A DNA stretch of 64,000 nucleotides from Hysterangium stoloniferum (taxonomy: Eukaryota > Basidiomycota > Agaricomycetes > Hysterangiales > Hysterangiaceae): assembly GCA_015178975.1 (NCBI GenBank), contig WHVD01000045.1:310001-374000 (forward strand). The letters run 5' to 3'. Both the position numbers and the translations under genes were made by a program. Positions within the stretch are counted from its first letter, which is position 1, and every line of letters begins with the position of its first letter. The notes below the pieces were generated by a model, which searched no databases, was not told the DNA's origin, and saw only the letters and a program-made list of their open reading frames with translations. Below, one piece after another: positions 34,510-46,393 of the stretch.

Positions 34510-35161
34510 ATGTCTACCTTCAACGAGATAACTCTGGAGAATCACGATTTGGAAATTGCTGAGTCCTACCGTGAAGACGTTGAGGAACTACCACCCTTAG
34601 CTTCCCCAGGTGTATTGAGTTCAGCTCAACAGGAGAATATCAATGAGGCGTGGATGAGGAATCTTGATTTCGACACGTCGAACTCACTGTATTGGAGTAT
34701 TCACTCCTTGGAAATCTTCTTCAACGACAGCACGCTTCTCACCGATCACGTCAACGAGCTGAAAGTGCTTTCTTCGCTCATTGGGCCCATCGTACGGTAC
34801 GTTCACTATATTTTATCTTCCAGCACCGTCTTACATCCGCCCGTACAATTTTCCTACCAGTCTCATTCTGACACACACGTACCCAGGTTGGGTTCTCCTA
34901 GTGTCTGGCGAAACAATAATCGACTTGACTCTGAAGCTGATAGCTGCATCTTCCGAGCCCGAATCTGCTTTGACCACAGTGCGCAGCCTCGATACCATCG
35001 CCATTCTCGTCGTTTCTCTTCTTCCACGTTGTGAGATTCTGCGCGGCACGACCAACGACAAATCCTTCAATTCCTTGCTTAAAATTTTAGATTCCACCGC
35101 ACGTTCCTTCCTTTGCGTGGTCGCCACACCTTCCACGCGTGTGTCGGTACGGTCTAATTAG
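34510..35161 (+). pseudogene. BCDE copy 6: B exon 1 fused to exons D-E
   Basis: ATG 34510 starts a normal B exon 1 for about 51 codons (ELPPLASPGVLSSAQQ). At about 34662 it jumps into exon D (SNSLYWSIHSLEIFFNDSTLLTDHVNEL), which removes the Cys motif, exon 2, exon C and two introns. The join keeps the frame, giving an ORF that reaches 35034. The donor after exon D (34797) is kept, but the acceptor AG used in other copies is changed at this site. Exon E in its usual frame ends at 35161 with SFLCVVATPSTRVSV. Confidence 0.5.
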
Positions 35162-35189
35162 ACCCCCTATCAGTGTTGAAGGCACATGG

Positions 35190-36146
35190 TTGCCCTGACG
35201 TCAGGGCAACCAAGGTCTTACACCATCGATTGGACCACTTTCAAATCATTTCTCTTGGATGATGCCGACACATCTCAACCAACCAAGGATTGCAGCCGGG
35301 GTTGCAGATGTTATAAATCTATATGGTTTGAATCTATGTAAGAACTATATAGTCACTTTTCATTATCGCCGCGAGCTCCTCAGTTGTCCCCATAAATGTG
35401 TTGAATACATTTGCACTAGCCGTGATTAGACTAACATCCACATTTTAAAGTAAGGTATCACTGGAGGTCTGAAAAAGGTCTCCTCACCCCCAATTCGATG
35501 CATGTCTCGTTCAGGCTCATCATACCTTCAGAGTAATGTTCAATCGACAAGATCCATAATCTTCCCACCAAGGGCCTCCACAATGTGCTGGGCAAATTCC
35601 TTAAACTAATTTTCTTGCATTGAAAACTTGATGATAAATCTGCCCTAGGCTGAGCAAATATAAGAGCGCATACAGTCACTTGTCGCTGCCGCAGCGCGCT
35701 CTGCATGATGCACGCGTTGATGCCATACATGCATTGAATACACTCGCGGCCACCACCAGCGGCTAGACTGATATCCTATTTATCAATGACAATCATTTCA
35801 AACAGGACGCGAACTTGAGAGTTATATGAAGGTACATAATTTGATACAATTTTAAAGCGAAGATAGTCACTTGTAATAGTCGCTGCGAGGTTCTCTACAC
35901 TGGTGTTGAATATACTCCAATGACTACTCTCTGAAATTACATCGCATATACTAGCAGTAACAATGTGAATGGAATACCATTACGTGGTCTCAAAGAAGGC
36001 GGTCCCACCACTCTTCTCGTGTCCTTTGTTTGGGAGAACAGGAAGCCGGGGCCAAACCAATGGACAACACCATGATCAAGACACCGAAATTTCTTCACAT
36101 GTTGTGAGCTTTCACCTTGTATAAGAGAAAGGTAGGTCGTGGTCAT
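35190..36146 (-). pseudogene. Module G relic
   Basis: The open segment at the 5' end, 36146-35937, encodes MTTTYLSLIQGESSQHVKK and may show where G starts. The rest is decayed and parallels 27180-28163. Confidence 0.4.
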
Positions 36147-36509
36147 GCCAGCCGGAATCCCATATCAACGACGAGCTGAAGAACACCCACGACCCGCCGC
36201 GTGGAGCAGTCATTCCCCGAGATTTCCTGATTTATGGTCTGTTTCAATCTTTCAGTCGTTAGCGTCAAACTACACGCCACGACGATTTATTTACTCCCCA
36301 TCCCGACAGTTCCCTGCTGCTTCCATGTCAGTTGGCTGGCGTTCATTCCACCAATTGGTATGTTTGAATTATTTCATTGCGAATAGTAGGAAAAAATTCA
36401 TTTGATTCAATCTAATATGAAAGAACCATTTGACTAGATCCGTGTGCCTTGAACGTTAGTTGTCGACCCTGTTCCTTCCCATGCGTTATTCTCTACACCT
36501 TTCACTGCT

Positions 36510-36984
36510 GTGTCGACACCGTTGAGAATTCGAATTACGTCTTCGTTTTTCGGAAAATACCCCCCGAAACATAATTATGTGGCTTTCAAACTGTTTCATC
36601 AAAACAATGCTAGTGAGTTCGTCGCCACAAAGGTGCTCGCCAAGGAGACACAGCTAGATGTCAGCTTTGACATTAGCAAGGACGTACAGTACTTCACAAT
36701 CTTTAATCTACCTTGCAATCCTCACATCGAACAGCCACAGCAATGTTTGGATTATATGAGCCTGTGGCGTCACGGCGAACAGTTCAATGAACAAGACAGA
36801 GAACAAAGTATATTCATGTTCGACGGTCAGCCACCTCCTGACAAATTGCTCTGAACTCCTCTTGCAGACGTTTCAATTAGTCATCTTTCCCTCAGACATT
36901 TGGGAAGATGCAAGCCCCATGATATGGCAAGGGGACACAAGGAATACCACCCTCATTGAGGCGATAAAAGGTTGTTTAAACTAG
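36510..36984 (+). pseudogene. Chimeric F/A ORF (36510-36854)
   Basis: 114 codons: an F-like start (FFGKYPPKHNYVAFKLF, ASEFVATKVLAKETQLDVSF) followed by an A-like end (YMSLWRHGEQFNEQDREQ). The same chimera is at 28600-28862, so it was formed once and then duplicated. No known domain. Confidence 0.4.
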
Positions 36985-36989
36985 AAATC

Positions 36990-37320
36990 ATGTGGTGGGA
37001 TGATGATAGAATTGAATACGGATGGCCATTATTCAAGCAAAGACGGCTTGAGTTTAACTCTCGCTGCACGACTGTTGTCAAACTGGATGTTTCACTGCCA
37101 AGGAGAGACGAATTACCATGACCCTCCGACTATGGTTGGGATGCTAGGGAGTCCACGAACGCCACATCCTGCCTCACCCGGTATCTCAGTCATACCGCGG
37201 ACTGGGGAATGGTCTCACAGCATCCTGGCTTGACGGGTTCCTGACCCAGAATTACACTCTGGCAAGACTTGGCAGACTAATTCAACAGAGCATTGATTGA
37301 ATGAGGTAGGGATAGCTCAG
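36990..37320 (+). pseudogene. Diverged B exon 2 remnant
   Basis: Contains CQGETNYHDPP and a decayed DWGMIS-type block, ending near LARLGRLIQ-like DNA and GAGGTAGGGATA at 37303. It is directly continuous with the F/A chimera. No intact frame. Confidence 0.45.
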
Positions 37321-37991
37321 TGTCAATCATTACATACACTCGAAATACTCACGTCTTCGTAGACCCACGAAATTCCAGAGGAAACGTCGATTATTTTATC
37401 CCTATTCTGGTGGTGTTCACTTTATATACAGCGGAGAGATCACACTGCCAAGCTCCTGACATCTTCGGGTTTTACCTTCATATGGTGCCCCGGTGTCAAT
37501 CAATTGCAATGAGGTTATTATTTTATAATAGTGCCGCCAAACCACCACTAAACCCCAACTTTGATGATGTTGTATCAACATTTGATCGTCAAGATACTTT
37601 ACTCATTGGCGGGCTTGCGTATTTCATGGAATCCATCTACTACGTGCGTCAGCAGTGTGTAGAAGAAGTCACTACGATCATAGACTACTTGTATTCTTGT
37701 TATAACAGTGCATCGTACCATCAAACCTCATCCTGCTGACGAAAACCATTGTCGCCAGAATAGCCAGTAACGACGTTGAGTCAACCAAGATCCTATCCAG
37801 CTACTCATGGGTTGTATCCACCAAGATATACCGTTTCGACATGTTGCTGGAGCTGTATTCAAGATGATCGTGTGAAGCAATTTCAGAGCGCATACGATCA
37901 CTTCTTATTCTCAATGCAGCTCTGTGCGGAGTCCGACGAAAACTGGATCGATAATACCTTTGAATTTGTAGGGCTCGTGTTTTGTGACTAA
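37320..37991 (+). pseudogene. Exon C-like module, second copy
   Basis: Open frame 37320-37739 (139 codons), whose second half (FDRQDTLLIGGLAYFMESIYYVRQQCVEEV) is exon C-like. A second open frame, 37776-37991, covers DDRVKQFQSAYDHFLFSMQL and ends FEFVGLVFCD. The two frames are probably exons of one gene or a disrupted one; I could not fix the intron. Confidence 0.45.
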
Positions 37992-38538
37992 TAAGGAAAT
38001 ATGTTGTAGGACTAGATATATATCTCACAGCCAATGATTATTCCTGGACCATTCTTGAACCAGCCCAAGACCAGGTGCGGCCTTTGCTACTGTCTTTGAA
38101 GGGAATTCCTGTCCTTTTCGGACTGGTACTAGCAGACCGAAGTTTTATTGTCGCCGAGAGTAATGCAAGTGGTATTCTGTTTTTCCTGCTACACTGAAGA
38201 CTATTCCCCGGAGTCATTATATTATGATGCATTACCCCGGCAAGCATCGTATCTTTTGCCCACTTTGCGATGACAATAGGATAGGCGATGATCAAGTTGG
38301 AAATTAGTATCAACTCACAGTACCGGATTAATTCCCTGAATGACAATCATTCAAAGCGAGAAAATAAAGGATGGATTGGGGCATCAAACTCAAAGCTGGG
38401 ATTAACGCCCATCGTGTGAGACAGAAGGAGGACTGTCATGACCAGAAAAAGGGGACATATAAGCATTCCTAACTTGGTGAATCTGGACGTACCAGAGGAA
38501 CTCTGCCTGCGATAGGTCACGTTGAGTGGGTTGCAATC
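37992..38538 (+). promoter_or_regulatory. Spacer and promoter of module A copy 2
   Basis: Conserved spacer with CATATAAG at 38456-38463, about 80 bases before ATG 38539. The minus-strand open frame 38346-38038 is shared with 33465-33157. It has no recognisable features, and I treat it as chance. Confidence 0.45.
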
Positions 38539-38916
38539 ATGGATCTACATTGTCATCGTCGGGCTGAAGAGCCATGTCCACGCATCAAGAGTGTGAGCCT
38601 GGGGCGAAACATTCCACTCGGCATGACAGATAACAATAATGCTAGGTGTAAGAAAGTATTACCTGACATGGGGTTATGTGTGCAGTTTATTAATACAAAT
38701 TTTGATGGACACGCCACAATCAAAGATATTCCAAGTTTGACCCTTGCGTACCTCGATAAAATCTACCATGAGAACTCTGGTCTTACCTTACTCTTTGTCT
38801 TCTTCAGACATTCTACAAAATTTAAGCTGTTTGATGTGGCAAAGGTACATGAAGAAACCACGTTGCTTGCCAGTAACCTGACTAGACTATCATTGACCCG
38901 GGTTTCTTCTCATTGA
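38539..38916 (+). CDS. Module A gene, intact ORF 2
   Basis: 125 codons, the same length as the 33682 copy with only a few substitutions (for example DLHCHRR, GHATIKD, DVAKVHEE). Conserved length in two copies plus a shared TATA-like box argue that it could be expressed. No recognised domain. Confidence 0.45.
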   Translation: MDLHCHRRAEEPCPRIKSVSLGRNIPLGMTDNNNARCKKVLPDMGLCVQFINTNFDGHATIKDIPSLTLAYLDKIYHENSGLTLLFVFFRHSTKFKLFDVAKVHEETTLLASNLTRLSLTRVSSH

Positions 38917-39325
38917 AAGTTTTGATAAAGTTAAACAGGAAGGACCCAATCTAGCTGTATAAAGTCTCAGATTGACAACGCCAGCTTGAATGTAGCACCC
39001 AGTGAGCATCACTCTGGAGTGCATTTATATTATTCTTGGCAATGCCACTTCTGGAATGTCAGAAAAGCCGTATTGCAACTCTGACGCTCAATAATGCCAG
39101 AAATATTATGCAATGGGGTCACAATTGACTAAACTATCATATTAAATGCTGTGTGAGCCTTGAGCAGAAGGCGGAAGAAAGTAATGAGGTAACTTAGTGC
39201 ATTGGAGACTTTATGGCGGGTGAGGGGATGTTATGTACAAAGGCAGGGATGACAGGCTGTGGATCCTGCGTAGGCCCGGCCACAAGGCTGTACCTTGGTG
39301 GAATTAAATTTCCGACTGACTGCGG

Positions 39326-39333
39326 CATAAAAG
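39326..39333 (+). promoter_or_regulatory. TATA-like box of BCDE copy 7
   Basis: CATAAAAG, 50 bases before ATG 39376, in the block conserved before every B exon 1. Confidence 0.5.
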
Positions 39334-39375
39334 CTCAGCATCTCGTTTGAATGTAAGTACGACTGCTACCCACCA

Positions 39376-40618
39376 ATGTCTATCTTCAACGAGATGACTC
39401 TGGGGAATCACGATTTGGCAACTGCTGAGTCCTACCGTGAAGACGTTGAGGAACTACCACCCTTAGTTTCCCCAGGTGTATTGAGTTCAGCTCAACAGGA
39501 GAATATCAATGAGGCGTGGATGAGGAATGTATTCCGGCTGAACCTCAGGGAACGATGGAGCTGTAACGAACTAGGCCATGATTTATGTTATCAGGGCCCT
39601 GATGACGAGCAGCACATACAATTGTCTGTAAACCATATAGAGCTTTGGGTTGACGAGTTGGTGAGTCAAGTATAACGCTATTTTCATGGGATCTGTCAAG
39701 GAGAAACCACCTGCCATGACCCACCGACTGTTGTTAAGATGTCTTGGATATCATGACACCCAACCTCAGCCCATATCGCACTTATGGCGAGGACTGGGGA
39801 ATGGACTCGCAGTATGTTGGGGCACCTTCGAGTATTGAAATCGGCTCCGAATATTACTGTGGAGTCGGTTTGGAAAGGGTTGGGATGAAAGTCCTTCACA
39901 GTGCTAAGAGAGCTTTGCTGATAGCAAAGCTGACATTATACGGGCAAATCGTCAATCGATTGGATCAAGACGACGGGGCGTTCAGCAGGTTTCTGCACAA
40001 GGATCTCACCCTGCTAAGATTGAGAAGACTAGTTCAAGAGAGTGTTGATTTAATGAGGTAGGGATAATTCAGCGTCAATGTTGAATAGACTCGAAATACT
40101 GACGTCTTCGTAGACGCACATATCCACTTGAAATTCCGAGAAGAGCAACGAGGGTTTAGATGATTTCTCGGCTTCACTTCACATGCAGCAGAGTAGCAAA
40201 GGTCACACTACCCAGCTTATGAGATCCTTGGCTTCGGCCTTCAAAAGGTATCCCGGCGTCCATTGGTCAGATAGAGACGCGTCACCTGCGATTACGTCCT
40301 CACTTTACAACGCTGTAGTCAAGTTACCGCTGCATACCAACTTGCATCAACATTTATCCTACAAATAGCCGGTTATCATGATCTCTCACCCATTTTCGGC
40401 CATATCGTAGAAACGATTTCCCACGTGCGTCCACTATATGTAGAGGAGCTCACGGCGATCAGACAAAGTCACCGGCAACTATCTCTCCATTATGACTATC
40501 CTATACGGCTTCGCATGTGTTGCATCCACCAAGATGCCTCGTTTCGAGATTTTGCTGGAGCTGTATTGAGGGTTTTATTGGACAACATATAGCGTCATTG
40601 ACACAACATATTGATTCG
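39376..40618 (+). pseudogene. BCDE family gene, copy 7 (5' part)
   Basis: Exon 1 39376-39660 has WSCNELGHDLCY. The donor GTGAGT at 39661 is present, but about 24 bases including the acceptor AG are deleted, so the first intron could not be removed normally. Exon 2 has a frame change near 39750 and is then open to 40061 (YYCGVGLERVGMKVLHSAK). Exon C follows from about 40140, decayed. Exon D starts at 40534 and is cut at 40618 by the foldback element, resuming at 43109. Confidence 0.55.
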
Positions 40619-43103
40619 GCACCTATTACACCTGGATTTATAAGCATATTAGCCCTGGTGTACATATGTGTACCCCCGGGCTAATTTGCCCCCTTATTGC
40701 GTTGGGCCTCTTCCACGGATAATACCGTGGATCTGGGGGAAAAAATCAATAAAAGTTAATAAAAATCAATACAACTAAACGTTCCTTACTTTTACTACAA
40801 CACTTTGTAGTCTCAAGACCGTGGGAGTCCTATCCTCAATCCTTCACTTGCCGTCACCTCCATCCGCTTACCGGCAACATCACCTCCCGTCGTCACGGCG
40901 CTGCCCTTCGGCAACGTTCCTGCGCGTCATACTGCTGCGCTCGTCGTCAGTGACGACGAGCTCGCGCATCGCCTTCCTGGCCTCTCCAGAATGGCGCGCT
41001 CAGCGCATTTCGTGTTTCTATATTAGCTATTAGTTTAGACATAATATATACTTGACAACTAAACCAAATAAACCAAATAATGCTATTCTTTAAGTACTTC
41101 TAATAAAAACTATAAATTCATGCTGAGCAGGAATTATCACGTTCCTCCGCTTACTGGCAACATCACCTCCCGTCGTCACGGCGCTGCCCTTCGCGAATGT
41201 TCCTACGCGCCATACTACTGCGCTCGTCGTCAGTGACGACGAGCTCACGCCTCGCCTTCCTGGCCTCTCCAGAATGGCATACTCAACGCATTTCGTGTTT
41301 CTATATATTAGCTATCAGCTTAGACATAATATATACTTGACAACTAAACGAAATAAATCAAATAATGTTGTTCTTTAAGTACTTTCCTACGGGCCATACT
41401 ACTGCGCTCGTCGTCACTGACAACAAGCTCACGCCTCGCCTTCCTGGCCTCTCCAGAATGGCGCACTCAACGCATTTCGTGTTTCTATATATTAGCTATC
41501 ATTTTAGACATAATATATACTTGACAACTAAATGAAACAATGTTGTTCTTTAAGCACTTCTAATAAAGATTATAAATTCATGCTGAGCAGTTATTATATT
41601 ATTTGAATTAAACTAGGTCTATTAAAATTATTCCATATGCAAAATGTGTTTTTTGTGGATATCATATTGCGAGGTATTGTCATGGTTCACTGAACCTTTC
41701 ATTTACCCCTGAGTATTATTCCTTTCTTTATAGGAAAAGTCACATAAATATTAACTTAACTGTATATACCAGTAATTACACCTGATATTTTTCACAGGAA
41801 GAAATGTTCATCCTATTCTTCTCTTGTCGACCTATAATTTCAATGACTTTATTAGTGTACCTCTGCTCTTGATTGAATGTAACAAGTTATTCATTGAGTT
41901 TAATATGACCTGACACTTTAGCAACATACAAAATTCAAGGCAAGAGTCTGGTGTAGACAATCATCACTATACTTACATATTTGACATGAGTCATCCAACA
42001 GTCTTACAGTCCTACTCTACTCACAGGGGCACATTGATAGATACCAAATATATGCTCATTTCTAGATTTGGCATCTTTTATATATCACTGTGAGTGACTA
42101 CTCACTTGTTAGTGAAGTACTTTATTGCATACCTTTTAGATTGGAATGTTTGGCTTATCATGTCATGGACTTACATATGTACCATACTGTGCTCAGTGAG
42201 CATAGCCACTGTGAGAGCTCTTTGAATACATACCTCACAATATGATATCCACAAAAAACACATTTTGCATATGGAATAATTTTAGTAGACCTAGTTTAAT
42301 TCAAATAATATAATAACTGCTCAGCATGCATTTATAATCTTTATTAGAAGTGCTTAAAGAACAACATTGTTTCATTTAGTTGTCAAGTATATATTATGTA
42401 GCTAATATATAGAAACACGAAATACATTGAGTGCGCCATTCTGGAGAGGCCAGGAAGGCAAGGCGTGAGCTCGTCGTCACTGACGACGAGCGCAGTAGTA
42501 TGGCGCGTAGGAACATTCGCGAAGGGCAGCGCCGTGACGACGGGAGGTGATGTTGCCAGTAAGCAGAGGAACGTGATAATTCCTGCTCAGCATGAATTTA
42601 TAGTTTTTATTAGAAGTACTTAAAGAATAGCATTATTTGGTTTATTTGGTTTAGTTGTCAAGTATATATTATGTCTAAACTAATAGCTAATATAGAAACA
42701 CGAAATGCGCTGAGCGCGCCATTCTGGAGAGGCCAGGAAGGCGATGCGCGAGCTCGTCGTCACTGACGACGAGCGCAGCAGTATGACGCGCAGGAACGTT
42801 GCCGAAGGGCAGCGCCGTGACGACGGGAGGTGATGTTGCCGGTAAGCGGATGGAGGTGACGGCAAGTGAAGGATTGAGGATAGGACTCCCACGGTCTTGA
42901 GACTACAAAGTGTTGTAGTAAAAGTAAGGAACGTTTTGTTATCTTAGTTGTATTGATTTTTATTAACTTTTATTGATTTTTTCCCCCAGATCCACGGTAT
43001 TATCCGTGGAAGAGGCCCAACGCAATAAGGGGGCAAATTAGCCCGGGGGTACACATATGTACACCAGGGCTAATATGCTTATAAATCCAGGTGTAATAGG
43101 TGC
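40619..43103. mobile_element. Foldback-type element with ~0.9-1.06 kb inverted arms
   Basis: The arms 40619-41677 and 42230-43103 are inverted copies. The extreme ends match perfectly (GCACCTATTACACCTGG and its complement). ATTCG flanks both sides (40614-40618 and 43104-43108). The 552-bp middle (41678-42229) is AT-rich and non-coding. Each arm carries tandem units of about 281 bp, three on the left and two on the right, which explains the unequal arm lengths. No transposase; the 70-codon ORFs at 40821-41033 and 42892-42680 are the same arm sequence read twice. Probably a non-autonomous DNA transposon; superfamily uncertain because a 5-bp duplication is unusual. Confidence 0.75.
40869..41600 (+). 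repeat. Tandem ~281-bp units in the left foldback arm
   Basis: Units begin at about 40869 and 41149, with a partial third from about 41390. Each contains a GC-rich core with the hairpin GCTCGTCGTC...GACGACGAGC and an AT-rich half (TTAGACATAATATATACTTG). The right arm has the inverted units at about 42300-42860. Confidence 0.7.
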
Positions 43104-43583
43104 ATTCGGCATCATGTTTACTGTATTGGAATATTTCCTCCTTGCCAACCTTCTTCGACGACAGCACGCTTCTTACTGATCACATCAACGTCGTTTCTTC
43201 GCTCATTGGGTCCATCGTAAGGTACGTTCATAATGTTTTACCTTATAGCACCGTCTTACATCCGCCTGTGAAACTTGCCTACCAGTCAGATTCTGACGCA
43301 TACGATTCCGAGCTGGCACCTCCTGGCGTCTGGCGAAAGTATCATCGAGTTGACTCTGAACCTGATAGCTGGATCTTCCGAGTCCGAATCCGCGTGTATC
43401 ACAGTGCGTAGCCTCGATTGCATCGCCATTATTGTGTCTCTCCTTCGACATTTTGACGTAGTGCGCGGCTCGAGCAATGTTCAATCCACCAGCTACAGGC
43501 TTGAGCGTTTAGGTTTGACGGCATGTTCTTTCCTTTGCGTGGTGGCCGCTCCTTCCACTCGTGTGTTGGTAGGGTATAATTAG
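43104..43583 (+). pseudogene. BCDE copy 7, exons D (rest) and E
   Basis: Exon D resumes to 43221, with donor AAG|GTACGT. Acceptor CCGAG at 43312 gives a 91-nt intron. Exon E 43313-43583 then reads in frame through LLASGESIIELTLNLIAGSS, RSLDCIAIIVSLLRHFDVVRGSS and SFLCVVAAPSTRVLV to its stop, making it the best full-length exon E. The D-E intron model rests on this copy and those at 8.4, 26.6 and 59.7 kb. Confidence 0.55.
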
Positions 43584-43599
43584 AACCCCATATCTGTGT

Positions 43600-44384
43600 T
43601 GGAAACCATGGTTGCCCTGAAAGGTTTTGCACCATCAAATGGACACATTTGCTAATCATTTCTCTTCGATAATGCCGACACGTCTCAATCAAACCAGGAG
43701 GCGAATAGCGTCGCCCTTTATTCAACTCACTTTGCACCCGGGGTTGCAGATCTTGTAAGGCTATATGATTTGGGCCTATGTCAGGACACATAGCCACCTT
43801 GTATTACCATGTTTTAAATAAGATCTTACTGAATGTCTGAAAAAGTCCTCCCTTGTCCGCATTTTGATGCATGTCTCGTTCAGGCTCATCATATCTTCGC
43901 CAGTACTCAATCAACAAGATCCATGATCTTAAAACCGAGGGCCTTCACACCGTGCGAGGCAATTTGTTCGGCGAATTCCTTAAACTAATTCTCTTCCATT
44001 GAACACTTGAAAATCAAGCTGCCATATGTCGAACAAATATAAGAGCGCATACAGTCACTTTTCACCATTGCCCCGAGCTCTGCAGCTTGTCCGCGTTGAT
44101 GCCATATGTGAGTTGAGTACACTTGCAGGCACCACTCGCGGCTAGATTGGCATCCTATTTATAAATGACAATCATTTCAAACAGAACGCGGATTTGAGGG
44201 TTGTATGAAGCTACATAATTTATCACAATTTAAAACAATAATAGTCCCCTGTAATGATCGCTGCGAGATTCTCTAGACTGGTGTTGAATATAGCCCGAGG
44301 ACTTTCCTTCACTGCAATCACATCGCGGTAGCAATGTTAATCGAATACCACCAGGACGTCTCAAAAAAGGCGGTCCTACCGTTA
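43600..44384 (-). pseudogene. Module G relic cut by the 44.4-kb segment
   Basis: Decayed minus-strand G with LQPRVQSELNKGRRYSPPGL, CRHYRREMISKCVHLMVQ and ALGxKIMDLVD segments. Similarity to other copies ends at about 44384, inside the block GGCGGTCCTACCGTTA, where the zinc-finger-type gene begins. Confidence 0.45.
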
Positions 44385-45497
44385 CCTTAGCAACTGTAGT
44401 ACAGGGTGCCAATGGTCCATAGCCTTCCACTGAGGCCCGTAGTTCTATTTCCAAGATTAATTGAATATCATTGTTGAACAATGCCTCCAAATAAGTTAAA
44501 TTATATTCTTGAAGATTTAAAAGAAGTAGATGAGCATTATGGCCTTTTCAGCAATATTCACAACTATGAGTTCATAAACCAGTTGTCAGGCAACTTTCAC
44601 ACGAGTAATAAAACAAAAACTCACTGAACAAAGGCTTTACCATAATATTCCTACAGAATAAGAGCTTCCCAGTGAAGTGGGAGTGTGTTTGTGCCTTTGA
44701 ACACATATCACAAAGTCCTTCATAGTATGTACCTGCTGAAGTCATTTCATGAGCCCCAAACTCTTCGCTGTTATCCTCTGCAACTAATAAATCATTTTCC
44801 ATGTCAAAAATGCATCCATGCTCCCTCAAAGAGCAATAGAATGCTAGGGTTTTAATAAATACTTCTCGTGAAGCATTGAAGGCTTGTGAAACAGGTTTTC
44901 CTAAAAATAAAGAGGGCTGTTTGTTGAAAGAGCACTTTTTTATTCCACAACCTAAAGGATTAGATTTGTTTTAAGCTGAAAAAGATTGGTTTCAAAACTT
45001 GAACTTACACTTTATTTTAAGCTGTGAGCAGAATACTGACTCCCCAGTATGCCTGTCATGCAACATATGACATTTGATATTTTCTCACCATGTTGGCCTC
45101 CAAGAGAATACTGAATATTTTCCTTTGGGTCTATGTAGTTTTCAAAGTTTACAGGGAAAAAATGAGCAACAGAACCCTTTAAAACAGCTGCAGCTTCTGG
45201 AAACTCCACAATAACACCTGTTGGGTGATATATAAATGAGTCTGCATAACCTTTGCGTGTCACTTGATTTTTTTTGAGTAGTATATCTTCGGCACTGAAT
45301 AATTGGGATGGAGGAGCATTATATTTTTGAAGGGGAAGAGGTGGACTAGCAGGCTGTGTATTTTGTGTGACAAGACAACAGATATTGTCAAGTTCTAATG
45401 GCAAGTCAGTTTGATTTGAGTATTTGAGTAGCCCAACATCTTCGAGAATTTGCCTTGCTTTTTTTACTGCTTCGACTTGCTTGGATGTGAGGGACAT
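44385..45497 (-). pseudogene. Truncated member of a large Cys/His-rich basidiomycete protein family
   Basis: The 5' ORF 45497-45012 starts MSLTSKQVEAVKKARQIL and contains YHPTGVIVEFPEAA and NIQYSLGG. Downstream in other frames are CGIKKCS, AFYCSLREHGCIF, CDMCSKAQTHSHFTGK and YLEALFNNDIQ to EGYGPLAPCTT. From memory, this order (N-terminal YSxG block, KxCS, CxLRxxGC, CxGxL, YLEALFxDD, GYGPLxxCTT) is that of a family of ~1000-residue hypothetical proteins multicopy in mushrooms. A probable intron starts GTAAGTTC near 45000 and ends CTTTAG near 44950. Two or more frame changes and a cut at 44385 make it a pseudogene. Function unknown. Confidence 0.5.
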
Positions 45498-46393
45498 GGG
45501 ATGGAAGAGCTCAGACCATTTACAATGTTAGTCTAATACTCACAAATAAATAATAAATAGCTTAATAAAGTATAATATAAATAAATCTTGCTATAAAAAA
45601 AATGAAATGTCTTAGGTCCGAGGTGTTTTAACATGCATATATCCCTTGTACCGAACTGGAGATTTGAGCTGTGTTGCTGACTAAGCAGTCTAGTATTTTT
45701 TTTCACCTTGATACCATCCTCCATGGATGTTATCTGACTTCATATTGGCTAAAATATTGACAATCTCGATTGATGAAGGTGATATATACAGTATGTGGGT
45801 ATGTGCACTGTTTTATGATGAATTAATGGCTTTCTTTTCTTTTTAACTTCACATGTATTTTGTAAAGCTTGGTGTCGTCATGCTGAAGAGCCGAGTGGAG
45901 GAATCTGGATGATTCAAGACACATGCTTGCCACTCTATACTGCTCTGGTGATTACCAGTCTTATTTTATTTTATTTTATTTTTACTTAAGAGGAATGTTA
46001 GGAAGTCATTACAGGCTCGATGACATTAGTTTGAGTCAGTCACTACACGGAGATCTCATTAACAACACCATGGAGATCTCTTTCACAGAAACATGGAAAT
46101 CTTTAGGTTATCATGGAGATAAAGGTGAGATTGTACTATACACTTCATATTTATGCGCCGGCTGATTTTCTTCATAACATCTCAATGTTTTCCGCTCATA
46201 TTCAGGATACAGTACATAGAAATGTCATGGATCTATGGGTGTCGAATGAAATTGATGTGTCATCGTAGAATTACTCAGCATTGTCTAACTGATACATAAA
46301 GAGACATAGATTTCAACTCCCCGACCACTTGACCACCTCTGCCACCTTTTCTACCACCCATCCACCAGTAATACCAATATCACAAAGATCTAC
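45498..46393. other. Intergenic region between divergent genes
   Basis: AT-rich, with a (TTTTA)n run near 45958-45982. Open frame 45923-46165 has no recognisable content. It could hold promoters for both flanking genes; no clear TATA position. Confidence 0.35.

Noticed and set aside
33157-38346. Minus-strand open frames of 102 codons shared at 33157-33465 and 38038-38346
   Set aside because: They lie in a conserved spacer just upstream of module A, are conserved only because the DNA was recently duplicated, and show no domain.
40821-42892. Two identical 70-codon ORFs in opposite orientation
   Set aside because: They are the same stretch of the foldback arms read twice; the content is low-complexity serine/arginine from the GC-rich repeat unit.
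45958-45982. (TTTTA)n microsatellite as a regulatory element
   Set aside because: A simple repeat in AT-rich DNA with nothing to link it to either gene.
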